From: Chaetomium olivaceum
Lineage: Eukaryota; Ascomycota; Sordariomycetes; Sordariales; Chaetomiaceae
NCBI GenBank assembly: GCA_039881045.1
Contig: JAYWVB010000020.1
Location: forward strand, 186,001 to 250,000
Direction: 5' to 3'
Length of the DNA stretch: 64,000 nt
The notes below the pieces were generated by a model, which saw only the letters and a program-made list of their open reading frames with translations, searched no databases and was not told the origin of the DNA. Made by a program: the position numbers and the translations under genes. Shown here one piece after another: positions 10,702 through 23,381 of this stretch (the stretch's first letter is position 1; each line of letters begins with the position of its first letter).

Positions 10702-12379
10702 ATGGCTGTCGCGAATGGCGGTGCGCCCGCAGAGGCCGCGGCGGCGCTTGAAAATCTTAAGCCGCCGCCTGGCGTCATCATCCCGCCGCCGGGCGAAATC
10801 CGCGAGGCGATCGAGAAGACGGCCGGTTACGTGATGCGCGGCGGCGCGGGCCTCGAGCAACGGATTCGCGACAACCACGGAAAGAACCCGAAATTCAACT
10901 TCTTGATGTCAAGCTCCGACCCATACAACGCGTACTACGAATGGCGCAAGGAGGAGATCAAGATGGGGAGGGGCACTGCGCTCGCCGCTGGTCGCGTCGG
11001 CGAGGCGGCTCCCGCACCAGAGAAGCCTGCGGGACCGCCGAAGCCGCCTGACTTCCAGTTCTCAGCCCGTATGCCTCGAATGAGCCAGAAAGACTTGGAG
11101 ATTGTGCGACTAACTGCCTTGTTCGTCGCAAAGAATGGGCGCCCCTTCTTGACTCAGCTTGCCCAGCGTGAGGCGAGCAACCCTCAGTTCCAGTTCCTGA
11201 TGCCCAACCACACGTTCCACAACTTCTTCCAGAGCATGGTCGACCAGTACTCCATCCTTTTACGCGAGAGCGGGGTCAACGGCGAAGGGAGTAAGGCACA
11301 GCAAGAGCGCGTCGATCAGCTGCGGCAAAACGTTGCGGACAAATACAAGGTCCTGGCGCGCGCGAAGCAAAGGGCAGCATACGCCAAGTGGCAGGAAGCG
11401 GAGAAGGCGAAGCAAGAGGAGGAAGAAGAGAAAAAGAAGGTCGAGTTTGCACGAATCGACTGGAACGATTTCGTTGTCGTCGAGACCATCGTCTTTAACG
11501 AGGCCGACGATCAGGCCAACCTCCCGCCTCCGACGACGCTCAACGACCTCCAATATGCCTCGTTGGAAGAGAAGAACAAGGTATCAGTTAGCTCTACCCT
11601 CCGCATCGAAGAGGCCTTCCCCTTCGAGGATACAAGCTACAACGCCTACCCGGTCCAAACATACGGCGCGCAAGCCCCGGCCGCCCAGCCCGCCCCAGCA
11701 GGGCCCGCATACCCAGGTACCAATGTCCCAGCACCCCAGGCATACGGGGCTTCTATGCCTTTAGCCTCTCGCACAAGGTCTGCCGAGGAGGAAACGGAGA
11801 CGCAAAGGATACAGGAGAGGGAACAAGAACGGGCTCGGATGCAACAAGCGCAGACCGAGGCGCGCGGCGGTGCGGCGCCAATGAAGATCAAGGAGAACTA
11901 TATCCCACGCGCTGCGCAGCGAGCAGCGAACAAGTTTGGCACGCAGACAGCGATGTGTCCAAACTGTAAGCAGCAAATACCGCTTAACGAGATGGACGAG
12001 CATATGAGAAGTGAGTTCCTTCCCCCCTGGTCTCAGCGTCAGGATGCCGAGCTAACATGTTGCAGTTGAACTTCTTGACCCACGGTGGAAGGAACAGAAG
12101 GCCAAGGCAGACGCCAGGTTCGCCACGACCAACTTGTCTACCGTCGACGTAGCCAACAATCTCAAGCGCCTCGCCAGCCAGCGGAGCGACGTGTTTGACA
12201 CCACGACGGGTCAGCCCATCTCGGAAGAGGAGCTGGCGCGGAGGAAGAAAGTTGCGCTACATGCATTCGACGGGAACCCGGATGGCAAGAGCCAGGCGCA
12301 TATCAATCAGTTGCAGACCTTCAACCTCGACGAGCAGATCCGGGCGATTCATCAGAAGTTTGCTCCCGAGAAGAAATGA
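10702..12379 (+). CDS. PRP21: Splicing factor 3A subunit 1 (SF3a120 / Prp21)
   Basis: Component of the SF3A complex of the U2 snRNP, acting in branch-site recognition in the nucleus. Exons 10702-12010 and 12066-12379 flank a 55-nt intron (GTGAGT...CTAAC...CAG); the protein has about 540 residues and an intact frame. Two SURP modules are visible: residues about 32-85 (EIREAIEKTAGYV...FNFL) and about 133-185 (LEIVRLTALFVAKNG...FQFL). A long Lys/Glu-rich helix follows, then a Pro/Ala linker, then a single Cys-X2-Cys...His finger (MCPNCKQQI...MDEHM) leading into IELLDPRWKEQ, typical of the family. The ubiquitin-like C-terminal domain of the animal protein is absent; the chain ends shortly after the LQTFNLDEQIRAIHQKFAPEKK region. 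The ATG at 10702 is the first that gives the conserved N-terminus. Confidence 0.95.
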
Positions 12380-13190
12380 GAGGCCGATTCGATGGCAGGC
12401 TGTCTTGGCTTTCTCTACGAGCGGGGAGTAAGCCAGTGCTAGGGTTGAAACATGGCGGAAAACGAACAGTAAAACATCCGAGGACGTTCTTTAGAGGATG
12501 GCCATTTGTTGTGGAGTACATAAGACATTGTCTTGGGCCACAGGTGAGATTGTTGCGATAAGGGTGGATTGTCTTTGCGAAGCTTATACCAACCGGCTTC
12601 ACAGCGACTCTTAAGAAGAGCGAGCAACCAAAAGCTCGTCCAAGGTCGAGACGGCGGAAATTGATATTTATGTATGTACGGTAATGGCACGGGGAGCACA
12701 AAGGGCGTTATTGAAGGGTTATTGTCGCAATGCCAGCTCATCGAGTTGTACTGCAGTGCGCAGACCTACACTACGAATACTTGCTGTCACATGGATGTGG
12801 TGTCGCTTGAAAGTGTGCTGCCGATGGCATGACCTCGTATTTCCTGAGATGAAAGCTCGCGCGAAACCAAGGCCGATGTGGTCATAGTCTCCCCTCCCGC
12901 CGATCCGCAGCTCTCTGGGGAAGTTACCCCACCTCAGCAGTTGAGGGAGCGCCGGGAGCTTGGCTTGGCTTCACACCTCAAACCACCACAAGGTCACATC
13001 ACGCGCCATCTTCCCCTGTGCTCCGACAAGTGAAGTGATCACCTACGGTTCTCCCTGTCGACATCCTTTTGCGATTAGCGCACAGCGCGTGGCGCATCGG
13101 CGCATCAAGAAGACACTAAAACCACATACCACAAGCACACCAGCGGCTACACTCACCCCGTCAACAAGAAACACCATCATCACCGACAGC
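12380..13190. other. Intergenic between PRP21 and SNX3
   Basis: 3' flank of PRP21 and promoter/leader of SNX3. CACC/CAACA-rich, pyrimidine-biased sequence precedes the SNX3 ATG, as is common in fungal leaders. No gene seen. Confidence 0.5.
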
Positions 13191-14013
13191 ATGGCGTCGC
13201 CAGTTGATGACACGAACCCGGCCGGGGCGGCCAACACCGGCGCCGACTCGCAACCGCAGCTTTCGCCCACATCACCCACATCTACCACTTCGCCCACATC
13301 CCCTACATCCGCGGCCGAGGCCGCTGCCGCGCGCCTGCACCGGCCCATGATGCAGTCGCTACCGGACACAAGACAGCAGTCCTTTGACGAGATCTATGGA
13401 CCACCCGAGAACTTTTTAGAAATCGAAGTGCGTCGTCTTGCCCCCCCTCCCATTCCTCACGAATATCCTAATCGAACGAACCCCTCAAAAAGAACAAAGA
13501 AACAACCGACTAACACCACCTTGTCCCCCCTCTCCCCCCAAACAGGTCCGCAACCCGCGCACGCACGGCATCGGCCGGCACATGTACACCGACTACGAGA
13601 TCGTGTGCCGGACCAACATCCCGGCCTTCAAGCTGCGGCAGTCGACGGTGCGGCGGCGGTACTCGGACTTTGAGTACTTCCGCGACATCCTCGAGCGCGA
13701 GAGCGCCCGCGTCACCATCCCCCCGCTCCCCGGCAAGGTGTTTACGAATCGGTTCAGCGACGATGTGATTGAGGGACGGAGGGCCGGGTTGGAGAAGTTT
13801 TTGAAGATTGTTGTGGGACATCCGTTGCTGCAGACGGGGAGTAAGGTGTTGGCGGCGTTTGTGCAGGGTGCGTTTTTCTGTCGTCTTTTCGTTTTCCTTT
13901 CCTTTCCTCCCGCTGGCATCTTGTTCTGGATTAGGGCGGGAGGTTTTATGGTGAAGACGGAAGTGCTGACTACTCCCTTTTTAGACCCTAACTGGGACCG
14001 CAACGCCTGGTGA
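13191..14013 (+). CDS. snx3: Sorting nexin 3 / Grd19-type PX-domain protein
   Basis: A PX-domain protein that binds phosphatidylinositol 3-phosphate on early endosomes and works with retromer in recycling to the Golgi. Three exons: 13191-13427, 13546-13867 and 13985-14013, giving 195 residues with intact frame. The N-terminus is a Ser/Thr/Pro-rich linker. DEIYGPPENFLEIEVRNP leads into the PX domain (residues about 78-188), with the phosphoinositide-pocket motif RRRYSDFEYFRDIL and the proline loop IPPLPGK. The C-terminus FVQDPNWDRNAW is the family ending and depends on removing the last intron. Intron 2 is 117 nt, a multiple of three and stop-free, so an unspliced transcript would stay in frame. 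Confidence 0.94.
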
Positions 14014-15286
14014 CGCTGCGCTGATCTACCGGGTTGGATTTCGCCGCCACCGCCGCCGCCCAGCTCCTCTCGGCCCGTTCTGTCGAGACTGAGGTTCTTA
14101 CTGAGCGAAAGAAATACCGAAAATAGGGGTGGCAACACGGGGCATCCACGACCGCAACGGAAACTACGAAAACGGCCGCCGAAGGGGTGGCTTGAGGCGC
14201 ACAAGTTGGGGAATGATGACGAGTGAAGTTGTTGAGGTCTCTGTGGCGGTGGGGAGAATGGGTGATGCGAAGCGCAAGGGGCTATTTTGGAAGCTTGATC
14301 GGAACGTTCGTGCAAGGAGGGTGTATATTTCTGTGTTCAGCGCATTTGATGGCATGGTTGTTGTGGGGGAATGAATGAGGCAAGGTTGATTAGTCCAGTT
14401 TGCTGTTTTCTTTTTCGCTTTACCTCCTGCTGATTGTCAAAGGGTTTATGGTAGTTCGAGATATCCAATCCACTTTATACCCCGTAGATTTGCCTCGTTC
14501 CCCACGGTTTGCTCGAGAACATTGGGTTAAACATCATGCAGTTTATGTTACAGTCAAGAACCCACTCACTCAACTCCAGCAAATCAACTACGGCTCGGAC
14601 TCGTGATGCTTTATAAAAGTATGATGAACTAATCCATCTATTGACTCTAACTAGAGAGGAGATACATGAAGCCATTAAGCATGCATGTAGTTCATGTACC
14701 AAATGCAACAACCCCTCTCCCGATATCCCACAGACCCATCGTGATGTGCCTCGTGTCTCCTTCCGTCTACATGTACAGCGTTGCTTTTTTTCCCGTATCA
14801 ACATCAGATATACACGGCACGCCCCTTTTTTGAGCCTGCCAGTTCATACAGCATCCCCCTTTTCCATCATCGTTGCACCGGACAAACACAATCCACCCGT
14901 CCCCGAAAACGCCGGTTCAAATGCGAAAAAGGAAAGAAGACGAGAAAATAGTACAGTACGCCAGATGCCGTACCAAGCAACCGAACCCGTTCTATGGCAG
15001 CCCCCTTTTTCTATAAGTGTCTCGTAGATGGCATAGGACAGGAGGGTATCTGTCGACAATCAACAAGAGATATGAGTAAAAGGTGGGTGATGGTCTCTCT
15101 CGCCCTTTGTAATGCAAGAAGAGCGAAGGGGAGAAGCCTCGCCACATGCCCAGGTGGATATGGTTTGCCAGGGCCAACTGCGAGGAAGATTAGAAGGTGG
15201 GTAGTTGTTTTTTACATAGTGGTTGTACAGTCGCTTCGAATTTGCGGTCGTCCTGTCGAAACGGGTTATTGAGAAGGGAGGAGGCT
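14014..15286. other. Intergenic between convergent SNX3 and RIM2
   Basis: 3' flanks of two convergent genes. No protein-like frame or repeat was recognised. AT content rises at 14340-14640. Confidence 0.5.
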
Positions 15287-16569
15287 TTAGGACGAAGGGC
15301 GGAGGAGTCGGAGGATGCCCTCGTACATGCCGAACATGATGGCAGCGCTAGGGACTGTCCGCAGTAGGTGAGGTGTCATGCCGCCGTAGAGGCCGAGCAT
15401 ACCCTCTTCTTTAAACACCAGCTTGAAGCACTGGACAAGGCCCGTGTACTTGGGCCGGCCATCGGCCATGGGCGCTTGGCGTAGGCGAGTGCGCGCGACC
15501 TGGTTCGAAAAGTTAGCATTTCCCGTGAGATTTCCGGTTGTCAATAGCCAAAGCGTACCTCGTGGGGGTAGGTTAATACGGCCGCTATGAACTTCGAAAA
15601 GCCCGCGGCACCAAACTTGCCCGTCCAGTCGACCGTATGATCCCACCAGCCCTTCGGCCTGCCGCTGAGGGCGATGCGTTCCTCTCTCCTCACAAGCGAG
15701 CGCTTGATCTGCTCGTACAGCATCCAATGCATGGTCGACTCGGCCACGCCCAGGTAGCTCGCGCTCATGCCCTTGTAGAGACCGCGGATCCCTTCGTCGC
15801 GCAAGACCTGGCGGATGCAGTCCAAGCTGTTCTTATACCGGCGCTTGGCAATGCCGCCACTCTCTATCGCCATGTTCTTATCGAGCTGCAGGCGGGTCTT
15901 GACCATCCAGATCGGGTTTGTCACAGTACTGGTGACGACACCAGAGATACTACCCGCGGTAAGATGCACCCAAGGCGAGTTCTCGTCACCAAAGTACTCG
16001 CCAATGATGCGCTTACCGTTGCCGTAGGTGAAGAAGTTGATTGAGCGGGCGGGGATGACGCCAACGAGGTTGGGGCCGAGGCCCTTGAAAAGCGCTCGAG
16101 GCCCCTCCTGGCGGTAGACGGAGCCCAGGATAGACATGGTCTCGTTGAAGTGGAATGCGGCGGTTCGGAGGGGGTTCATGGGAGCGGCTATCGAGGCTCG
16201 TGAAGCACGAATCTGGGCTTGGTAAAAGTCGGACTGCAACCTGGTCTTGAGGACATCAAGCGGGGCAGTCAGGGCCGCAGCCGTCATGCCGCCGATTCTG
16301 CGCGCGGAGAATAAAATGTCAGTATTACTACGACCTAAGTTTGTCTTGTCTCTTCAAAACTGAGCTTACCCTCCTGCCACCAGGTGCGCCCATGGGCTCT
16401 GAGCCTTCGCCGACTTGTCCCGGTTGACTACGGGGTTTCCTTGCCGCGATTCAGGATTTACATCGCCAGTCTCCCGCGACTGCGTGAGGGGTGCATCGGT
16501 ATGCGTTATGCTTTTCCCAGGGCCACCAGGCATTGTCGACCTGGTGGCAGACGCTGAAGCCATGACCAT
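15287..16569 (-). CDS. RIM2: Mitochondrial pyrimidine nucleotide carrier (Rim2 type)
   Basis: Mitochondrial carrier family member of the inner membrane; the yeast relative exchanges pyrimidine nucleotides needed for mitochondrial DNA maintenance. Exons on the minus strand: 16370-16569, 15559-16297, 15287-15499; 383 residues, frame intact. The three carrier signatures are visible in order: PLDVLKTRLQ, PIWMVKTRLQLD and PHEVARTRLRQ; the third sits across intron 2. The Trp in the second signature and the long loop after the first repeat are typical of the Rim2/SLC25A33-36 branch. Three in-frame ATGs (16569, 16563, 16533) could start the protein. I used the outermost; the N-terminus before the first repeat is not conserved, so the choice is uncertain. 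Confidence 0.93.
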
Positions 16570-18326
16570 TCCAAAGGCTTGTCGAGCGGTTGTGAACTTG
16601 GAGCTTGTGACCCTGGTAGAATCACAGTACCCTTGTCTGGTATGTACAAGTATCAGGATTGGGGAATCTGCATTATTGTGTAATGCTGGGTAGTGTCGAG
16701 TTGCGATGGAGGGCAGTGGTCGCAAAACCAGAACAGGGACCAGGATCCGTATCGCGATAAGGGACTTTCTGCATTCTCGAACTTTTTTTGGCATCTGCTA
16801 GTGAGACGCGTTCACAGGCTGGTGTCGGCTATTCTTCGGAAAGTATGCAGACGTCATCACGCCCCAGTGGCCAAGGTCTCAGGGGCACGGGTCTCTGAAC
16901 CCCTTTTGATACTTAAATCCGTTGCTGTGATTTGTACATATCCAGTCACCAGTGCCCCGGAGTGAAACATTCTAGCAATTAGTTGTTATGTTTAACTATA
17001 TATGATTGTTCAAAGCCGGGTGTGTCTCACCTTGTGGGGCCCTTGTATGCCTGTACCCATTGTGATGTGAGGGGAACATTGAGTGTTGCTTGTTGACTGT
17101 TCTGTTGATTTGTTGATTTGTTGACAAAATAACAAATAGAAGGGTGATGCGGGAAGCATACAAAAGTGTAAAAATCAATGTATTTTGTTGTGGTTCGATA
17201 TGCTGAATGCGGGATTCTGCAGGCTAGAGGTGCGGCTGTATTGTCTTACAGCCGCTCCGCCCCATGGGACGCTGCCTGCCCCACATTCATCCTCCTATCT
17301 AATCTTATCTAATCGTACATAAATGCTTTCCGGTAGTTATCAGAGGGAAAGAAGTGAAGGATATAGAGGTTACATGTCAGCGCGTCCAGACACTCAAAAC
17401 TTGGAAGATGTTAGGATATACGAGCAAGCTTATGACACGTTATATTGTGGCATTTTCAAGCAAAACCTGGGGACTGGTCACCATGTTCTGGGCCAGTGGT
17501 TAGGGGGCTGTGTCAATTAAGTATGATATGATATATGTTGCCAGTGAGAGGATAGAAAAATGTTCCAGGACCCAACCGCCATTTCCAGCCTGGAACCCAC
17601 CAAATCTATGGCAGGCCAATCCATTCCGTGCAGGTGGTATGAGCCATCCCCTCCAAAACCCGTCCTGTCGGCCCAAGCAAGTAAGTGCTGTCGTCAATCT
17701 GAAAAGAAACTTGTTTGTTGGTGGTTCCGGCAGATGTAGTGGCCAACTGGCTTCTGAGCCATGGCAAACCACAAGAACTGTTCTCCTAGACAACTGAGAA
17801 GGCACAGCCATCTGGTGATTACCAGTTTCCCGGTCCTCGTATTGCGATACGTCGAAAGGAGGACACGACCTCAAGTAGTCCTGTGCCAAAACCATACCGT
17901 GATGTAGTGAAAGTGAAGACGAACGAGATATCCCCTCCCACGCTTGTGGGTGGCGGGCGAGAAACCCTGATCCCTCAAAATGAGCCGAACTCTCGAGCGC
18001 CATGTTCAGATGCCGGGGTAGATTCTGACTGATATCGCGTCACCCAGGAGTCATCAACGATGATTGTGATGCTCATGATGTGTGACGGAAACCAAGAGCC
18101 TTCAGATATTGCCAGAATCGAGCCGCGACTGCTGCTCCAAACAGCCAAAATGAAAAGAAATGAAAAAAGAAGTCGCATTCAGAAATCAGACTGGGATATC
18201 TAGCGCAGACGGTAATGAACGATGAGATGGCGACAAAGATGAAATCGCAGCTGCCCTGAAAGTGAGTGGAAGGTGAGGAAGCAACCCCCAAATGCTTCTC
18301 CTCCCCGACGTCGGCTGGCTGACGCC
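16570..18326. other. Intergenic between RIM2 and the RRM gene
   Basis: RIM2 promoter/leader on the left and the 3' flank of the RRM gene on the right. AT-rich segments lie at 16960-17200 and 17280-17540. No gene, repeat family or RNA gene was recognised. Confidence 0.5.
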
Positions 18327-20920
18327 TTACTGCTCATAGGAATCAGCAGACGGCAGAGCCCGACGGATGGCACGCTCAATAACGGCCAATTCGTAGCGCG
18401 CCACCTCGTGTAGGCTGAGATTGTCGAGCTCCTTGCCGGTGGGCAGGCCGATCTCGTACCAGATGTACCCAAAGTAGAGCGACGTGTAGCAGCCGGTGCG
18501 CTGAATCTCGTTGCGCTCCACAATGTGCTTGCGGTGGATGTAGCGCGTAGTCTCCTCGCGCACGATGGCGATGTACCACTCTAGCACGTCTAGCGGCGTG
18601 CCCGGCTTGGGGCAGATGCCATGCAGGTGCACCCACTCCTCGGCGAAGCGCGGCTGGTTGAACATACGAGCCTGCTCCTGCTCCATCTCGGCGAGCGTGG
18701 CGATGTTGTCCTTCTGAACGACCGAGAAGCCCGGACACAGCATAGCGGCGGTGACGAGGCGCTTCAGGAGCTGCTTGTTGAGCACCGTCTCGTGGTTGCG
18801 GTGGTCGCGGTGGAGGGCCTGCTGGAGAAGCGTGATGAGCTTCACCGTGGCCTCGTAAATGGCGTGGCGCTGGCGGAGCGTGATACGATCTGCCATGTAC
18901 CAGGGCAGCTTCTTGATTGTTGAGATCATGCACTCATAGGGGCGCTGGGGACATTCCTTAGAGTAGGGGGACTGCGCGAGAGAGGTTGGTTAGTAACTAG
19001 GCACCGGTTTTCAATTTCAAAATGGTGACAATCAAGCGTGAACTTACCCGCTGCGGAATCTCAACGTGCTTAACTAGCATGGTCATCTCCTCCTCCGTAA
19101 CAAAGCCCTTGAATGTCTTCCACGGCTGCCCGTCAATGGGCGCCTGGATCACCGGCTTGGCGTTGTCCCACCAGACGCCAGAAGCAAGAGGGAACAGGTC
19201 CATCATGAGAGCGGCCTGGCTCGACAGCAGCAACTCAATGGGGCGCTCGCCCAGGCGGGAGGGGCGGCCCTTCTGAATGTTGTCGCGATGGCGATCAACA
19301 GCCCTCACGGCATCCTGGGTCGTCATGAACTCGACGTAGCAGTCCTGGGTCTTGGATGAGACCCGTTCCATGATGATGTGTACCGGCTCCTGGTTGTCAT
19401 TCAGGATTTTAGAATTGCGACCGAGGAAAGCGATAATCTCGGCACGCTTGGTACCGAAGGGGATCTGGAAATGATCAGTTCAACCGGTTCTATTGTTGTA
19501 GTAATGCAGATTAAGGGAAGTGATGTACATACGTTCCTGATCTTGACGACGCCATGACCAACAGGTGCAGCCTGAGTCGTAGTCTCCATGAAAGGGAAGC
19601 TCTCAGGGTTGAGAGCGACGTCTTGAGTCGGCATACCCGTGGGACCGTCAGTGAGCTGGTTGAGCTGGGTCGAGCGCACCGCGCGGATCTCAGCAGGGAC
19701 CGGACCATAATAGTCCTGATAGGCACCCGGAACTGAGGCCACCTGGGTGTTCTCAGGCACCGACGAGAGAACAAGCGCCTGCGAGACACCATGACCGTTG
19801 GCGCCCTTGGACGGAGGTGACAAGAAGGGGTCGGAATCCGGTGCCGTGTACTGCCGCTCCTCATGCTTCTTAGTGGCACCCTGGCGGCTCAAGTTGAACG
19901 CAGGGGGCGGCGGCATAAACATGGGGCCACCGCGCGGCGCAAAGTTGCGAGGCTCAGTCTGGTTATACTGGTTGTGAACAGACCCAGACTGAGGAGTGGC
20001 CATGGCGTCGTTGCCAAACTTCTTTGACATGTGCGACGGGGTGGAGTTCATGTCGGCGAAGGGGAGGTTGGCGCCCAGCGCAGTTCCCTGAGTATTGCCA
20101 TAGCCAGTGCTCTGCGGGGTGTATGCGTTGCCGGCAGAGTTGTAGGTAGGCGTACTGCCCCAGGAATGACCCATGGCATTAGCAGGCGACCGATGCTCAA
20201 GTGTGGTTCCCGCCGGAGTCATGCTGTTGTTCGCTGCGGCATTCAGCCCCTGCGTGTAGCCGAACTGCATGGCTTGAGCCTGGGTCATCTGAGGGTAGGT
20301 ACTCTGCTGTGACTTGTTAGTTAAATTCTTAAACAACGTTGCCCGGGTACTCAATTACCGTCATGCCAGTCCGGTTCTGAGCGGGTGTCTCGCTGATGCT
20401 TCCCATTTGGCCGATCATGTTGCTCTGTTTATCGGCATCGTTGCCGACATGCTTTGCGACCATCTGAATCAAACATCTTGGTCAGTCATGGCCCGACGAG
20501 GCAAACAAACCCGGCACACACCGGAGCATCGACGGCGGCGTTCAGTGGGGCACCGCCGTTGCTGTTTGCGGTGTACTCCATGTATCGGCCAGTACCGATA
20601 GGTGCAATCGTGTTGCGACGCCCTACCGTGGCCGGCCTGTTGGAGGACGTCATCGAGGGGTTCTTCCGCGGAACGGTAGCGCATCCGTTGCCAGAAGAGG
20701 TGCTGCTGTTACTGCCCATGGGAGTCGAAACGCCACCGCCATTGCTGGTGTGGCTGTCGTCGTCGAAGTCGCGAAGCATGACGCCACCGCCAGTGTCATC
20801 GTTGTCATCGGTCTCAATGAAAGCTGCAAAACGGTTCTTTACGCCCTTGCCCATTCGGTCGCTCCGCCTAGCCGGCGTGGTTTCAGCGACTGGAGCCTTG
20901 TTGGGAGCCGCGGTCGCCAT
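18327..20920 (-). CDS. Fungal RNA-binding protein with RRM domain
   Basis: Five exons on the minus strand (20522-20920, 20359-20463, 19533-20306, 19048-19464, 18327-18971) encode about 779 residues; every junction keeps frame. The first half is Ser/Thr/Gln/Asn-rich and probably disordered. An RRM-like fold covers about residues 418-500 (VVKIRNIPFGTKRAEIIAFLG ... CYVEFMTTQDAVRAVDRH), resembling the quasi-RRMs of the hnRNP F/H group more than canonical RNP1/RNP2. A second globular part follows (RLGERPIELLLSSQ... and WKTFKGFVTEEEMTMLV). The helical C-terminal part of about 215 residues is well formed but I cannot assign it. The likely role is post-transcriptional control. The exact orthologue and target RNAs are unknown to me. 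A long leader upstream has donor-like signals. Confidence 0.85.
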
Positions 20921-23381
20921 CTTTGTTGGCGAAGTTAGTGACTGGTATGGGTAAGTACCCCGATCTGAATATCTCGAAATGTCAGTAGGGTCCAGTCTAG
21001 CATTCTAAACGATTTCGCAAAATATGCAAAGACAATGGAAGCCCGACATGGAGCAATCCACTGTTTGTTCCGCATTACATATCGATGTGCGATGCGATGC
21101 AAACGGAATTGCAAGAACCGACACAGATAGCAAGCTGCAACACAAATCTGACCTGGTAATAAATGGGGAAGTAACCTTGAAGCGTCGGTAGAGAAAGGAA
21201 GAGAATGATGAGAAATGAAGCTGCGGGTGGTTTGTGGTAAAGTTGAGAAGCCACCGTAGCTGGTGGAAAGAGAATGTGGAACAAGTTGGAAAAGTGCCTG
21301 CGGAAAAGGAAATGGAAACGAGAGTGAAAGAGAAAGCGGAAGAACCAGGTGCCCTGGGGCGGAACACGGATTGATGGTTGTGGTAGGCAGGGCTGGAGAG
21401 AAGGAAGAGGATGTTGGCAATGGCGGCAGCGAGGGAATGGCGAAGATGCGAAAAAGTAAGCAACGAAGAGAAGAGGTTCCCAATGTGCTTACCTTGATCT
21501 GAGTTGTCTGAGACAACAGAATTGCTACCGTAAAGAGCAAGACCTGAGTTCAACAGGATTGTATGCTATGGCGACGAAGAAAGAAAGTCAGGAACTTTCA
21601 AGGTCGAGAGAGCGAAGATGATGGAGGGGCGCAAGAAAGAGAAAGCAGAACAAGCGGGTCCTAAGTGTGTGCGTACCTTGAAGGACGGCCTGGGGGGCGC
21701 AGAGAGACGTGGAGTTGGCCTGAGTTGAAGATATTCTCGAGTGTCCAAAGAAGAAGCTGCAACGGAGGTTAATATAAGTTCTAGCTGAAAGGAAGCAAAC
21801 CCCAAAGATGCTATCATGGTTCGTGTTTTGGTGTTTATGTGTGAACACAATAGGAGGGGATATTTACAATAAAAGTCAATAATAGAGTAGCTGGGGCAAT
21901 AGGGAACAACAATGCCTGACAACATACCGTAATCCTTTTATTTAGATGGAGAGAATAGGATAAAAAATAAAATAACTAAACAATGGTGCTCAAAGGTGGA
22001 GGAAGAGGAGACTAAGATGGTTCCACCAAAACACGAACAATAGGAAGAAGGGAGATCTAGGTGCAATAAAAGTTGAAGACAATTAGTGGTAGGCTAGATT
22101 GATGGGAAGGGTATCTTCAGCCCAAGTTTTTGATACTTCAGAGAACATCTCAGGATTAGCGGATCGCAGACCTACTCGTCACTGGACGTGAAACCCCCCA
22201 AAACATGTTTCCAAGGCCGACATTTCCCCGTCATCAGCTATCATTGTCTTTGAGCCATCACGTGTGAGGCATCAAAAGAAAGTTGAGAAGGCATTGAAAT
22301 ATGACTTGGACTGGCCGAGCCAGATGCCACGCGGCTGTCTCATAGAATACACCAGCTTGATGTAAATACCAAAGCCAGAGAGAAACAAAGATTCGCCGTA
22401 CTGAGAGTCGGAACCAAGGTTGGGAAAGGAAAATATACAGGGACGCAGTACATGGGAGCCATCACGAAATATACCTTTCCATACCTGACTGGAAGGCTTG
22501 AAGGGCTGCGGCAATATGGAAAGTTAGTGGGGCAAGTAATCTTCTGGAATTAGGCTTCCGTAACATTGCTAGCCGTCGAGAAGGCAGCGAAGGATAGACC
22601 TCGAAGATACCAGGACAGCCTCCTGAAGCTAGCGTCTTACCAGGGGGATCAATACTGAAAGCGCCGGGAAAGGCGCTGTAACTATGCGGTACTAGAATGA
22701 AAAGACCGCCAAGGAGGGTTTTCGAGGCCGTGGTTAAGTCTGTGGAATTGAGGACTCGGTTTGGTTGATAGACGACGCATTTATGGGGACCATCCCAGTG
22801 CTAGCAAGCTAATATGGGGTCCTTGGATGAACCCGACTTGGGAGAATCTGGGCCGATATGCGAGCTAGCGAGTAACACCACAGCCGCGACTGGGATTTGG
22901 AAGCCGAAGGTGAACTGTGGCACGGGGCCCCAGACTGATGATAAGCCGGTGTTTTGTTACCGGGTCTCCAGTTCGGTGTTGAAACGACTCGACGAGGGCC
23001 GGTGGTGAGCCAAGTTGGCGCTAGAAGACCCTGGTATGGGAAAGGTTGGTGGTCTACATGGGCAGGAAACCACATGGGTCAACATCCGCGAATGGGGTCA
23101 CTGGTTCAAGCAATATGCAGGCGTGAGATTTTGTGAACATATTCTGTTTCGGTCGGTCGTGATATTGAGGATATTCGAGATGACGGTGATGCTTTCCCAA
23201 CTCTAGCCCATGAGCGTCAAATCCGAATACCCCGGAACCCTTTTGGCCCGGCTCGGATAGCTTCACCAGAACGTTGGGCGCAATTCTTGAAGCCCGGCAC
23301 GGCCCCTGAGCTTCGGCTAGTGGCCCTTTCCGGGGGTCGAGTAGAACGTCGTATTTTCGTTGCTCGAGAAGGCTTTCACCC
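20921..23381. other. Long leader/promoter of the RRM gene and 3' flank of ARPC4
   Basis: Reading leftwards from about 21.9 kb (minus strand), the sequence is pyrimidine-rich and has good donor sites AAG|GTAAGC at 21492 and AAG|GTACGC at 21676. This suggests one or more introns in the 5' UTR of the RRM gene. From 21.9 to 22.1 kb the DNA is A/T-rich. From 22.1 to 23.38 kb nothing gene-like is seen. Confidence 0.4.

Noticed and set aside
16996..17200. AT-rich patch as a RIP-mutated transposon
   Set aside because: Too short, and it shows no TpA-rich, CpA-poor bias that I could judge convincing, nor any transposon frame or terminal repeats.
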